The notes: generated by a model from the letters alone, not told the origin. DNA of 64,000 nucleotides from Nageia nagi (GCA_050084985.1 JBITNC010000001.1:129952001-130016000); one strand, 5' to 3'; positions 1 through 11,231 are shown, numbered from the stretch's first letter. Made by a program: numbers and translations.

Positions 1-384
1 AAAGTGGACAAAAATGCATTAATGATTGAGTAAGATATTATCATTCTCTTAAATGCATTTTTTTTTAAACATGTGGTGAGTTCTCTAATGTTAATATTTT
101 TTAGTTGCTAAATTTTTGCATCTTAAAAGGTTAAATCCTTTAAAATAAAATATGCCTTATTGAATAACATAGTGTTATGAGGAATATATATTTTTTGCCT
201 TAGTCTAAAAATGATTTGTAATGCAATTTTTAGCACTTATTACAATAAAAATACTGGTACAAAATTTAGGTAACCTATTTTTTCTAGTATCTATTGCATG
301 GGGGGCATATTAAATATTTTTTTAAGTAAACAAGGGGAAAATTATATGTTTTACTTAAAAAATACTAGAATTTTTTTAATGGAC

Positions 385-560
385 GCATACCTTTCTTCTA
401 ATGTTGCATGCTTAGGACTTAAATTTTTAAGTTAATGTTGCATGCTTAGGATTTAAATTTTTAAGATACATGCTTATGACTTAAATTCCTTAAGTTAAAA
501 ATATGCATGTTGAGTATTTATCCTCTATGCAAAGTTAACTTATGAAAATTTTGGAATTAA
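385..560 (+). repeat. Degenerate minisatellite in leader of element A
   Basis: Successive copies of a roughly 30-35-bp motif built around GCATGCTTAGGACTTAAATT and a trailing TTTAAGTTAA. Copies begin near 402, 434 and 467 and become poorer after that. A longer version of the array occupies the equivalent place in element C (17640-17930). The unit contains the palindromes GCATGC and CTTAAATTTTTAAG. Confidence 0.6.
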
Positions 561-702
561 TGCATGCTTATGCTTAAGTATTTATCATTTTTTTGCAAAG
601 TTAACTTGTGCAAATTATGAACCTATGTAAAGATGTCCTTTAGGGGTTAGTAAACAAAACCCATTGGACACTTAGGTTTCAAATTTTGAATGGATGATAT
701 TT

Positions 703-945
703 TTACTTATTCTCTTTTACTTTATGTTTCACATTTTGATTTATTTTCTTATGCAAATAAAAATGCAAATATTGATATGAGCAACCCTTTAAAATGAACA
801 CATCTACACATACATTCCACAACATGACTTGTTTAAGGAGCCATGAGGTGAGGATAGGCAAACTGGAGCCTTTAAGTCTAACGATCCAAATGGTGAAAAG
901 TTCATACTTCTCAATTGCCTCTAATTCTTTTGTTGGTTTAGACAT
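703..945 (-). other. Antisense ORF in the leader of element A
   Basis: An 80-residue open frame runs opposite to the transposon, upstream of gag. Its central part (KPTKELEAIEKYELFTIW, then LTSWLLKQVMLW) is conserved in the same frame in element C at 18163-18351, despite many base differences between the copies. The frame continues upstream in both copies through shared stops, which suggests an older, longer coding region that was already broken in their common ancestor. I do not recognise the protein. It may be a captured host fragment or an antisense ORF of the family, and expression is unknown. Confidence 0.4.
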
Positions 946-1502
946 AACTCCAGTAGGTGGATAGGCATGTGTATAGTGATACCAAATATCTGCACATCCA
1001 TTTAGGGATTATGTTGATAACCTAGGAGGATGACTTGAAACCTAATCAAGATTATTAATTTGGTCAATCCAATAAATATTATAACCTTAGAAAATAGTAG
1101 GTACTTCTCTATATGAGAAAGTATAATACTGACCAAGGTGAATTGGTTGAGGATTGGTAGTACTTGGGCTTCTCTTATATGGGCATCTAGGTGAAGGCTT
1201 AATTTTAGACAAGAAAACAAACCTCAACAATATCACTCTACATCTATAGTTCTTGAGATGAGAAATGTATTTGGGTACATGGGTTATTATTTAAGTTGTA
1301 AAACATTTGCACTAGTGAATTAAGTCAAGCATGTCTTAGTTAATTAAATATAAGATGTATTACTTAGTTAAAAATTAACATATAATGTTATTTATTGAAC
1401 TACATTCTTATTATTTTTCACATACTTATGTAGCAAATGGGACACTCCTTTTTACCCAAACACATTCTTGATGGTTCCAAATTTAGAATTTGAGAACCTC
1501 AG

Positions 1503-2371
1503 ATGAGAGCTGAATTGCAGGCAAAGAAACTTTGGCAAATAGTGAATGAGAACCTTGTATATCCTATAGATGAGAAGGCATTAAAGGCTTACAACATGAA
1601 GAATGAGTTGGCAACATCCATGATCTTCCATGCAATTTTAGATGATATGCTCCTGATGATTTTCTCTTCAACCTTAGTAAAAGAAGCTTAGGATAAGCTT
1701 AAGCAAATCTACCTTGGTTCAAAGTTTTTAAGAAGGTTTACCATTTTCAAAAAGTTGTTTCAATCTCATCAAAGGGAAGATGAAAATATTGCCATCTATT
1801 TGAACAAAATTATTGACCTAAGGACCCAACTTGTTGCTTGTGGATGTAATTACATTAATGATAAATTCATGGTCTTTATCATTCTCTGAATCCTTTCTTC
1901 AAAGTTTGGTAACTTTATGATAGTTATGAAAATAAGGCTTGATGATGAAAAAGTCTTCTCCCTTAAGAACCTTTCTAGGCTCCTTTTGAAGTATGAACAA
2001 ACCCTTAATAAAATATGTTGATTTCTTCTTCTAAGGATAATAATATTGCTCTTGGAATAACCAAAAATCCTTTCAAAAAGAAGTTCAATTATCAAAAGAA
2101 ATCTTATCCTTCTTCCTCCAAAAGGTTTGAGAAAAGGGGAAATGGTAATAATAATGGCAACAACAGGAACAATAACAACAACAACAACAATAGCAAGAAT
2201 AATGGTAACAACAACCACTTCAAGAAAAGATATGGAAAAAGCAAAGTAAATAATCCAAATCTTAAGGTAAAGTTTCATAGAAATTGTAACTATTGTAGCA
2301 TCCAAGGTCACAAAGAAGTTGATTGTTACAAAAAAAAAGAGAGAAAAAGAACAAAGGTAATGAAAATGTAA
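1503..2371 (+). pseudogene. gag: Copia gag, element A
   Basis: The start at 1503 opens MRAELQAKKLWQIVNENL, which matches the gag start of element C. A stop at 1689 and frameshifts interrupt it. The homologous reading resumes as gag (QSHQREDENIAIYLNKIID) in the 1700s. From 2015 a basic, asparagine-rich stretch leads into a CCHC zinc knuckle at 2285-2326 (CNYCSIQGHKEVDC, spacing C-x2-C-x4-H-x4-C) that would bind the RNA genome. All four metal ligands are present. The asparagine tract is encoded by AAC/AAT repeats and is longer than in element C. It is non-functional because of the stops. Confidence 0.88.
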
Positions 2372-2440
2372 AGAACTTCAAAAGAAAGAAGAATATTCAA
2401 GTTAGTTTTACTACGATGCTCTACTTCATGTCTCAGTTTT

Positions 2441-3590
2441 TCATCTGATTGGATTGTTAACTTTGGTTGTACTAATCACCCATATTTTGAAAGGGAAAAA
2501 TTTAAGAACTTTCACAAGTATAGAAAATATGCGGTTGTGATAGGTGATAACTCTATCCTTTAAATCCAAGGAATTAGGAGTTTGTTGATTCATGGGATGG
2601 TTCTTGATAATGTGCTCTATGTTCTTAAGCTTAAGATGAACCTTCTCTTCATGATCCAAATTACTAGAAAAGGGTACTCCTTTGAGTTTAACTTACAATA
2701 TTGGTGCATAAAGAAATGCCTTACCATGTTGGTTAAAGGGTCTGTGAAAGATGATCTATACATTATGGATCAAGTTCTAACAAAGATGTGTCTTGCTACA
2801 AATGTGTGTTCTAGAGATAATCTTTGGCACCAATATTTAGGGCACCATAACCATAAGAGTATTCAAGTCATGAAAGACTAAGTACTTGTGGAAGGTTTGC
2901 TTTCAATTTCTCCTTCAATCAGTCTATGTGAGAAGTGCATCCTCGGAAAGATGCATAAGCAAAAGTTCAAAAAAGATAAAGCAACAAGAGCATTTCAACC
3001 TCTTCAAATCATGCATTCAAATATGATGGGTCCATTTCAAACTAAATCATTTGGAAGAGCATATTATGTCTTGACCTTCATTAATGACTTTAGTAGGATG
3101 ATCTTGGGGTATCTACTTAAGCATAAGGATTAAACCTTTGAGAGTTTAAAGGATTTTAAGGCTTTTATTGAGAATCAAACTAACCTTAAAATTAAGATGT
3201 TAAGATAAGATAATAAAGGAGAATATAATAGCAATGAATTTAATATTTATTGTACTAAGTATGAAATCAAGAGGTAGTTTACGATTCCTTACACTGCTCA
3301 GTAGAATGGTGTTATTGAAAGGAAAAATAGGACAATCATGGAAATGGTTAGATGCATGTTGGATAATCTTTCTAATTTTTTATGGGGTGAAGCTGTGAAC
3401 ACTACTATATACACCTTGAATAGGTGTTCCACAAAATTCATTCAAGGTAAAACTCCTTTTGAAGCATGGTCAGGAAGAAAACCTAACATTTTTCACCTTA
3501 GAGTGTTTGGTTATGAACCATTCTCCTACATTGTTTCTGAGAAAAGAAAAAGTTGGACAAAAAAACTAAAAAATGCATCTTTGTAGGTTA
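2441..3590 (+). pseudogene. pol: Copia protease-integrase, element A
   Basis: The protease region begins at SDWIVNFGCTNHPYF (about 2446). The catalytic Asp of the usual DSG triad reads Asn, so the protease is dead. The integrase HHCC zinc region follows at 2820-2990 (LWHQYLGHHNHKS, CEKCILGK). The core reads LQIMHSNMMGPF, where the first catalytic Asp has become Asn, then FINDFSR, then ERKNRTIMEMVRCML with the terminal Glu kept. A GKTPFEAW...LRVFGYE segment closes it at 3440-3520. Stops occur at 2881, 3131, 3206, 3275 and elsewhere. Confidence 0.88.
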
Positions 3591-3834
3591 TGATAGTTAA
3601 CATAGAGGGTACAAGCTCTACTCTCCATCCTATAAAGTAGTATTCATTTCTATGGATGTAAAGTTCAATGAACTTCTTGAAAAATCTGCTTTTAATGAAG
3701 ATATTGATGATCCAAATGGCTCATCAGTTGCTCTTAACTAGTTGGATATTGATATAGATAAATCACCCTAGAAATAAAATTCTCCAACACAAAGGGTAAT
3801 AAGGAGTATGACCTTGAACAAATTTTTATTTGCT

Positions 3835-4640
3835 AATATTGACAACAAGCATGAGCCTTCAACCTTCAAAGATGCTTCAAAGCACGAGTGTTGGATGGAA
3901 GCCATGAACATGGAGTATGAAGTGCTTATGAAAAATGAAAGTTGAGACTTGGTTCCTTATCCCAATGAAAAGAATGTGATTGGCAATAAGTGGATTTACA
4001 AGGTTAAGTATAATTTAGTTGGGGATATTGAGAAACACAAGGTAAGGTTAGTAGCCAAAGGTTTTGCTCAAAAATATGATGTAGATTATGAGAAAACCTT
4101 TGCTCCTGTGGCAAAGATGCCTACTATCAAGATTATCCTTACTCTTTTTGCAACTTAAAGATGAAAAGTTTTTCAACTTGACATCAAGAGTGCATTTCTC
4201 AATGGTGAATTAAATGTGAAAATCTTCATGAATCAATCAGAAGTTTTTATTGTGGAAGGTAAAGAGTCCTATGTGTGCAAGCTAAAGAAGTCATTATATG
4301 GACTTAAGCAAGCATCTAAAGCCTAGTACAAAATTTTTTTAAGATACTTTATAGACATTAGATTCTCCAAATCAGAGAAAAAATATGGTCTTGATTCTCC
4401 TTTATGTGGATGATCTTTTAATTACTAGAAATAATGATGAAATCATTCAAGAGAGCATATCCAAACTTAAGGCAACATTTGAAATTACTGATATTGATCT
4501 CTTGCACTACTATATTAGAATGCAAGTGTATTAATAAAAGGATTATATTTATCTTAGTCAATCTAAGTATATATCAGACATCTTACAAAAGTTTGGAATG
4601 GAGTGTAGATATTTTGCGATCCCAGTCTCTCCTGGAATGA
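3835..4640 (+). pseudogene. pol: Copia reverse transcriptase, element A
   Basis: RT signatures in order: NKWIYKVKYN, RLVAKGFAQKYDVDYEKTF, APVAKMPTIK (3985-4140), FQLDIKSAFLNGEL (4170-4215) with the first catalytic Asp, LKKSLYGLKQ (4285), and LLYVDDLLITRNN (4398-4434) with the YVDD catalytic pair. Stops and shifts separate the blocks (for example at 3943, 4156 and 4324). The protein is clearly an RT of the Ty1/Copia class, but no continuous frame remains. Confidence 0.9.
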
Positions 4641-5363
4641 TTATTTCTTTGAGCTCCAACTCTTAGTTGGCTGATGCTATAGCATATAGGTAATTAATTG
4701 GTAGTCTTTTGTATTTGAATATATCCAAACCATATATTACCTTTGTAGTGAATCTGATGGTACGATTCATATAGAAACCATATGTTGAGCACCCCAATGC
4801 TCTTAAGCAAATTTTGAGGTATATTGCAGGGACTAAGGATCTTGCTCTCAAGTATTCTATGTTTTCCTCATTTGTTCTCTCTAGATTCTCAGATTTTGAC
4901 TATGGAAGAGATAGAGATGATAAGAAATCAACCTCTTCATATGTTTTTCGCATTGGTTCAAGTGCTATATCTTGGGCTTCTAATAAGCAACCCACTATTT
5001 CTCTTTCATCATAGAAGTTGAATACTATGCCATGTCTGTTGCAACTTAGGAAGCTATTTGGCTAAGGCATCTTTTGAAAAAAATTAGATATGAGCAAGTT
5101 GACTCATCTTTGATTTCTTCAAATAATCAATCGATTATTTCTTTAGTTAAGAATCTTGTGTTCCATCAAAGAAAAAATATGTGGAAATCAAAGCCCATTT
5201 TATCAAGGAGAAGGTTCTTGATGGCATCGTATACCTGAAGTATTATCCATCCACCTTGAACTCCATAGATTTGTTCACCAAGCCCCTTCCTAAAGCTCAG
5301 TTTTATAAGCTTAAGGATGTTATTAGGTTGATGAAGTTACCCTCAAGGGGGAGTGATATTTGA
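4640..5363 (+). pseudogene. pol: Copia RNase H, element A
   Basis: The reading is RYIAGTKDLALKYS (about 4817), then FSDFDYGRDRDDKKSTSSYV (4889-4948) with the first RNase H Asp, then AISWASNKQPTISLSS. The tail VLDGIVYLKYYP...DLFTKPLPKAQF follows (5217-5305), which is the usual Copia pol C-terminus. A stop at 5012 and a frameshift before 5181 interrupt it. Element C lacks about 245 bp of this core. Confidence 0.85.
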
Positions 5364-6096
5364 ATTCCTATGTTAAATTCATATTTCTGATGACAACTTC
5401 ACCCTTAGGAGGATTTTGTACTATATTATGTTGATTTTGTTGAACACCTTCATGGTAAGTTTGCTCTGCATGAGGAACTTGTACAATTTTTTAGAGAAAA
5501 ATATTGTCCAATCTAGCACTATTTATTTATCCATATGTAAGGAACTCTAATGTGTCTTTTGGCACTATTTAGTTATCCATATGTGAAGAACTCGTATGTG
5601 CACACTTTATTTTGTAATGATATTCAACACATATTTTATATACAATAGGTGATTATGAGTTTTTTTGGCTTGGTATCTTCATGATGACTTATAGTGCACC
5701 ATTGATCAGTTTATGATGGCATTTATTTAATTCATCTATCCTTGTTGATATGAATATGTTGCATCTAACTGATCTTGTTATTTGAGTTGCTTATGATTTG
5801 TAGGTTCCTTTGAGATTGTAGGTTACTTACTTCGGTTGTGCAAGCTCATGGAGACTTATCATGACTTCCATTTGGATGACTACTTCATGTACATTGAAAT
5901 CGATTATGGTTAATGATTGTATTGTAAACCATTTGTTAAAATGGTAAAGTAATGAATCTCAAACTAGATCTTTCTTACTTTACAAATATGCAAAAAGTTC
6001 TTATCTTCATTATATCTATTTGGACAAGAACTCTCTTACTCTCTCTCTCTTTCTTCTCTCTTATTCTCTCTATCCCAATATTGCATTCAGAGGGAG
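5364..6096 (+). other. Noncoding 3' internal region and polypurine tract, element A
   Basis: About 730 bp with no ORF separate the pol end from the LTR, which is long for a Copia element. A purine run AAGGGGGAG sits right at the pol end (5345-5353). A second (AGAGGGAG, 6089-6096) abuts the LTR and is the polypurine tract proper. An imperfect tandem duplication of period 46 bp lies at 5516-5605 (AGCACTAT.. / GGCACTAT.. units). The same layout recurs in element C. Confidence 0.65.
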
Positions 6097-6589
6097 TGTT
6101 GGAATGTATAATCCATTATTGAAAAGGTTTTGTAATAATCTTCTATGTAAATTCACTAATACTTAAGGGTATCATTTGATACCTTAAGTATTTAAGTGAA
6201 TATGATAATGTAACTTGTCCTACACTCCATGTCATGACCATGTCCCTTGGGTAAAATGGAGTGCATGTCATGCCTTTGTACACTAGGTAAAAGAGTGATT
6301 CAAAGAGGGATTTTGGCCTATAAATTGAAGGCCCCCTCTTTGTTGATACACCAATTTGTAGAGTAAATTTATGCTAATAGATAGTGTTTATGAGTTGAGG
6401 TTAGAAAGTTTGTAAGAGTTCATATTGTGAATGAAGTGAGATCCAGTTAGTGGATGTACTCCTAGTTGGAGGAACCACTTACATCTTGAGTTATCTTTGT
6501 GAGATTACTTTGTGAGTTATTTAGATGTAATTTGTGAGCTTACATGTGATCTTAGGAGTTTAGAGTTGTTTAGTTTATAGTTCAACTCA
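6097..6589 (+). repeat. 3' LTR of element A
   Basis: Begins TGTTGGAATGTATAA directly after the polypurine tract and ends at a CA at 6588-6589. It matches the two LTRs of element C along its whole length. A TATA-like TATAAATTG lies at 6319-6327, where C has TATAAATAG. The right boundary is placed by alignment, because the terminal bases are diverged. The 5' partner is outside the window. Confidence 0.85.
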
Positions 6590-6959
6590 CATATGCACCA
6601 TACGTACCATGCCTAGAAAACTATGTATTAGGTGCACCACACTTCACACTAGATGAACTATGCCCACCCCTTTGTACCAAGCATACCGCACCTAAAATAG
6701 AGCCTGATGGAATTTTTTGGCATGCATGAAATCACATTTTTATCTTCGAGTTTAGTCTAGATGTTGCTATTTTGGGTTGATGTTTCATCCAGTTATTTCA
6801 TAGTATAATAGGGTAAATTTAACATGTATTAGTTTGCGTTTAGATTGGATTGCAACAAGTTGTGATCATGCAACTTGAGTTTATTTTTTAGCACAGTCTA
6901 TTTCTGGGTTTGTCCAAAACCTATATGTATGTAATGATTTCATTTTTTCAAATCAATGA
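6590..6959. other. Unassigned spacer between element A and LINE
   Basis: No convincing coding signal. It may include decayed 5' parts of the LINE that follows. Short CACC/CATGCC-rich imperfect repetitions occur near 6590-6700 without a clear unit. Confidence 0.4.
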
Positions 6960-8340
6960 AAGTAGAATACTTCTCACTTGATTCTTTTCTCCAAGCATAT
7001 AAACATGCAGACGGTGGATGCTTACAACACAAAGTCTTGATCTCTCTCCTTTTTGTTGATGTTATTCTATTAGCTTCAACTATTGAGGGACTCCAACGGT
7101 AGTTGGATGCACTAGCAGATTTTTGTATTTCAAGATAGTTGTTAATGAACCTTACCAAGACCAAGGTCATGATATTCAATACTACCAAGGAGGCTATATC
7201 CCATCTTCATTTTCATTTTCAATGATGAGCAGTAGAGATCACATACTCTTATGTATACCTTGGAGTTCTTTTCACTGGGCCCACATTACAGATGAAGTCT
7301 ATCATCCAAGCTCACATTTGTAAGGGATATGGAGCTCTTTTTCTACTCGAGTGGAGTTGCTTCAAAGCTCACTTCCAAGACGTCCTAGTTCAGATGAGAA
7401 ATTTGATATCTTGGTTAAGCCAACTATAACTTATAGTTCAAACATATGGGGTCCTAGTCTTGGTCCAACTGATGGTCTTGTATTGAATGAGTACATATAC
7501 TTTTTCTTTGAAGGTTTATATGGTGCAAATGCATAGTCCCTCACTCTATTATCCTTGTAGAGTTTGGAGCTTCACCTATTCAGCTGGAGATTATCTTCGT
7601 AGGCTTCATACTATGGTAAAGACCCCTTTCGAGTGTAGAAGGTACCCTTACCTTACTTTATGTCCTTTTGTTGAGTTTTAGGAGGAGATGAAGGGGGTGG
7701 TATTCCAAAGTATCTATACTTCTAGAAAGTATTTAGATTCATATTAATAGACTCCCTCCTTATTCCCTTGGAGTTCATTAGCTACCATCACAAATTAAGA
7801 AGGCAAAGATAGTTCATGAAATTCGAAAAGACATCACTCTTCATTATACCCGTTTCACTTGGATCTCTCCCATTACCCCCCTCTCCCCCAAGCTATCCTT
7901 TTATCATGAGCATTTTCTCCATATCCAAAATGGTCAGATAGTGCTTCCTCAATACCTCCAACAATTTATGATACATGCCATACATGTCTCCATTGGGTAG
8001 CTTCGAGTATGCTCCCATCAACTTTGGGTTGAAGTAGATCACCATATACCAAGAGAGGAGCGAATATGTATGTTTTGTTCCCTAGGAGAAGTAGAAACTT
8101 TGCATCATTTTATTTTCCTTTGTAAGTTTTTCCGATATACTATGAGATTAGAGGTAGATTTCATTGTCTCTTCTGGAGTAACTGCTCTATATCCACATTT
8201 TTTAGTTATGAGGACCAATGCTGTCTCAAACTTTATGTTAGAAAAGCAATCTATTTTCATCAACAACAGAGCTCTTATCTAAGTGCCTCTCATCCTCCAC
8301 AATCTTGGCTTATCACAAACTACTTTACCAATTCTGATAG
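6960..8340 (+). pseudogene. LINE-type reverse transcriptase, 3' half
   Basis: Across frames one reads LISLLFVDVILLASTIEGLQ (about 7037-7098), which is the RT F-[AV]-DD block with the second Asp read as Val. LDALADFCISR and NLTKTKVMIFN (7105-7170) follow, typical of non-LTR RTs. TITYSSNIWGPSLGPTD (7420-7470), RRLHTMVKTPF, and finally a Cys/His cluster ICMFCSLGEVETLHHFIFLC (8067-8126) match the C-terminal zinc region of plant LINE ORF2. At least five frameshifts or stops occur. No poly(A) tail or target duplication is visible, and the 5' half (endonuclease) is absent. Confidence 0.75.
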
Positions 8341-8817
8341 ACCAAGGGTAGATACAGACATTGGCTGAAAGCGATAAGCACTAAATCATCTATACACTAA
8401 CAAAACAACTAAACAACATACTAGTGGATCTTTCAGACTTCAAATCAATAATGAATAGAGACAAATCAATAATTTTTTCAATAATGATTCATCTGTATTT
8501 AATGTTAAGAAAGATTAATTCTAAATAATCTCTTATCTTTAAATAACATATTTTACACTCTTTATATTTATTTTATATTTTTTCTTAAATTAAACACTTT
8601 AACCCATCATAAACATTAATAATAATTCATTTCATTTACACTCTCAACAATGTTTCAAATCATTATTATCTCTTATTATCCATTCATTGCATACCTAGTA
8701 CAATTTAAACATAAACCAATATATCATATCTTACAACTCAAAATTTAGTTTCCCTTAGATCCACACACCGACATCACATAGCTAAGAGAAACATGCCTAA
8801 ACGAGTAGAGCTGGTCG
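8341..8817. other. AT-rich spacer downstream of the kinase gene
   Basis: No coding or repeat signal seen. It lies 3' of the receptor-kinase gene on the minus strand, so it may hold its transcript end. I find no clear poly(A) signal that I would defend. Confidence 0.4.
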
Positions 8818-9095
8818 ATGCTTCCTTCTATGTTCAAGTCGTCTAAGACCCATAGAAAAAAACAGAAAAGTCTGCACGTCATGGTCGTTTGCATTATGGC
8901 CACGTGGACAGTAATTAGAGGTGTAAAGTGTTCTACTCAACGACGACCGGCCAGTAGAAAGCCATCCTCTTCACCACATTTTCTTCGACGGTTGAACTTT
9001 GAAAATCGGTGCGGTTTTCTGAGTGGTAGACATTTCGCCCCCAAATTTGCTGGTTATCTAACACAACGCAAACACCTGAGGAATTACAAACGATG

Positions 9096-10944
9096 TTACC
9101 TGATGAGGTTGATCGTTGGGCTGGAAGATGGGTTAGAATTTAAAATAATCGAACTGTCTCCATATTCTTCTGCAAGACATCCCTGATCTGTCAGAGGCAG
9201 CGGCCTGTCTGGAATCCGGCCTATTTCAACCTCGCCCTCCAACATCTTCAACGCCTCCTCAATGCTCGGTCTGAATGCAACCATCACATGCGCACACAAT
9301 ATTCCTACTAAAACAAATCTCTCCATTAATTTATGAGGCCCATTCTCCCTGAGCGATTTGTGAATCACTTGCAGAGTTTTCCCTGCTTTCACCAGCTTCC
9401 ATGCCCAATCCGTGATAAGATAATCAGAGGCCGATTCAAAAGAAGTATCCAGAGCTTTTCTGCCGCTCATGATCTCCAACAACACCACGCCGAAACTGTA
9501 AACGTCGCTTCGATCGGTAAGCTGGCCATACAGAGCATATTCTGGGGACAGGTAGCCGTTCGTTCCTGCGATTCTTGTGGTGAGATGGGATTGCCCTTCT
9601 ATTGTCATCCTTGCAAGCCCGAAATCCGCAACGCAGGCGTTCATTTGATCGTCCAGAAGAATGTTGGTGGCCTTGATGTCCCTATGATAAATCGCAGGTT
9701 GAACACCATAGTGCAGATAAGCCAACCCTTTAGCCGTGCCTATGGCTACATTCTTACGCTGTTCCCAACTGAGAAGAGCTCTTTTCTCATTACCCCTTTC
9801 AAAAATATGCTCGTCAAGGCTTCGTTTAGCCATGTAGTCATATATCAGAAACCACTGACGTCCATTGCCATCGTCGCTTGCAACACAGAAGCCTCTTAAA
9901 ACCACCAGATTCCGGTGCCTGATCCTGTTGATAATCTCCACCTCGTTGATGAACTCGAAATCCCCTTCGGAACTGCAGTTTCTGATTCTCTTCATGGCGA
10001 TCTCCCGGCCATCGGAAAACGTTCCCTTATACACCGTCCCAAAACCCCCCTGCCCAATAACATTTGCAGTGTTGAAATTGACGGTGGCTGATTTTATGTC
10101 CTGAATGTTGAACCAGACAGCGCCGGTGTTGGGTTTGACATTGCCTTGCAAGAGGCTTCTGTTCTTTCTACCGAAATGTCTGTGTTTAACCTTACTTTTG
10201 ATCCTCCCCAAGAGAAAGTAGCCCAGCCCTAAACCACAGAGAAAGAGGAAACCTATTGCGGCGCCCATGAAGCCAAATAAAAAAATCCGACGGCGCGATG
10301 TGTTGTTGGTCAGAAAAGCTACCCGGAGTATACAGGAAGCCGCCTTCCTGCTCTTAGGCCCGGATTCATTCACCACGCCCGCTGCATACAGACATATGAA
10401 ATAATACATTTCCAACTTGTTCGTTCTGAAATATTTCCAATCATACCCACTAATTGGCGGTGGACAATTTCTCCACTAGTATAGCACGCACTACACTCGG
10501 AGACTCCAGAAAGATCTCCCCTACAGGCCTTGTCGAGGGAAGTGTTTCCGGCTTTGTCAAAATCCAGTTCTGTTTGGTTTGAATTCCGTCGCAAAGACGG
10601 GCACTGGATACAAACTCGGATGAGTCATTGAAACACATCTTAACCACATTTGATGGAAGACCCAGAACGTTGAGCTTTTGCTGATACGCATTGAGGCAGG
10701 CGGTGGCAGACGCATTGTCGGGAAGCTCGAACCTGGATTGATCTCGCAGGTATTGGGCAAGTCCTATGCCAAATACTGTTCTCAGTGTTGTACGACAAAT
10801 GTCTAGTTCGCCGGAATATTGGATGGATCGACAATAGAAAGTGTTCCATGACATTTTGGTCACATAATCAAGACTGAGTGGGCAAACAGCATGAGCGATA
10901 CCCACACACAGCAACATCAATCCCACCCCTCCTTCGATCTTCAT
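9096..10944 (-). pseudogene. SPARK-domain receptor-like serine/threonine kinase, two frameshifts
   Basis: Start at 10944 (MKIEGGVGLMLLCVGIAHA), chosen because a signal peptide begins there just before the mature CPLSLDYV. The extracellular SPARK-type domain follows, Cys-rich: LPDNASATACLNAYQQKL, LCDGIQTKQNW, KACRGDLSGVSECSAC, LYAAGVVNESGP. A transmembrane helix is encoded at about 10290-10206 (FLFGFMGAAIGFLFLCGLGL). The kinase is complete: GQGGFGTVYKG, Lys in AMKRI, HRDIKATN, DFGLAR, GTNGYLSPEYALYG. It is an RD kinase. Layout and the roughly 616-codon span fit the intronless At1g11050/RKF3 family, which act as plasma-membrane kinases. One-base deletions near 10563 and 10408 shift the frame twice inside the extracellular domain, so an intact protein cannot be read. 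The open kinase frame alone runs 10415-9096. Either a recent pseudogene or assembly errors would explain this. Confidence 0.9.
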
Positions 10945-11047
10945 TTTCCCATCATAAGAAAAACTGTGCATACATAAAAAGCTTATAATGGACTTGCGAT
11001 GCAGAGGCGGGTTTGTACTCTGTATCCCACACTCTGGAAAGTGCATT

Positions 11048-11057
11048 TTAATATATT
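11048..11057 (-). promoter_or_regulatory. Candidate TATA box of the receptor-kinase gene
   Basis: On the minus strand the sequence AATATATTAA lies about 105 bp upstream of the chosen start codon. This would leave a 5' UTR of about 75 bases. It is the best-placed TATA-like motif on that strand. A plus-strand TATAAATA at 11188-11195 points the other way. AT-rich surroundings make chance matches common. Confidence 0.3.
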
Positions 11058-11231
11058 TTTTAGTCTACATAGGAATAATTCTCCCCTCGTCTGTTCGGAT
11101 AAATCCTTGACTTTCTCGGGAGTGTATTGGAATCACGACTCCCGACCTGCTCAACTACAGATGTTTTTGTTGCTATCTTCATTACGATATAAATAAACAT
11201 TGAGTGCACCGGCCATTGGATACTCTATCAT

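Larger units (their letters stand above)
1..6589 (+). mobile_element. Copia LTR retrotransposon A, 5' end outside window
   Basis: Gag, protease, integrase, RT and RNase H remnants lie in Copia order (integrase before RT) at 1503-5363. A noncoding tail, a polypurine tract and a 3' LTR follow. The whole stretch aligns by eye with element C (about 17400-23679), so both belong to one family. The 5' LTR and the first part of a roughly 3-kb leader lie before position 1. Many in-frame stops and frameshifts make it non-autonomous. I cannot name the Copia lineage with confidence. Confidence 0.9.

Noticed and set aside
1850-2311. 153-codon minus frame over gag of A
   Set aside because: Val/Ile-rich complement of the Asn-rich gag tract. 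The sense strand explains it.
5352-6096. Treating 5352 as the LTR start of element A
   Set aside because: The target duplication of C and the paired LTRs place the LTR start at TGTTGGAATG (6097 in A). The 5352 text is not repeated after the primer site.
8818-9186. 122-codon plus-strand frame overlapping the kinase 3' end
   Set aside because: It overlaps the conserved kinase C-terminus in antisense, has no motif, and its composition follows the opposite strand.
9333-9899. 188-codon plus-strand frame inside the kinase
   Set aside because: It is the complement of conserved kinase subdomains, so the openness follows from the GC-richer coding strand opposite.
10450-11046. Longer start at 11046 for the kinase
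   Set aside because: It would add 34 residues before a good signal peptide. The start at 10944 fits the family and the export signal better.
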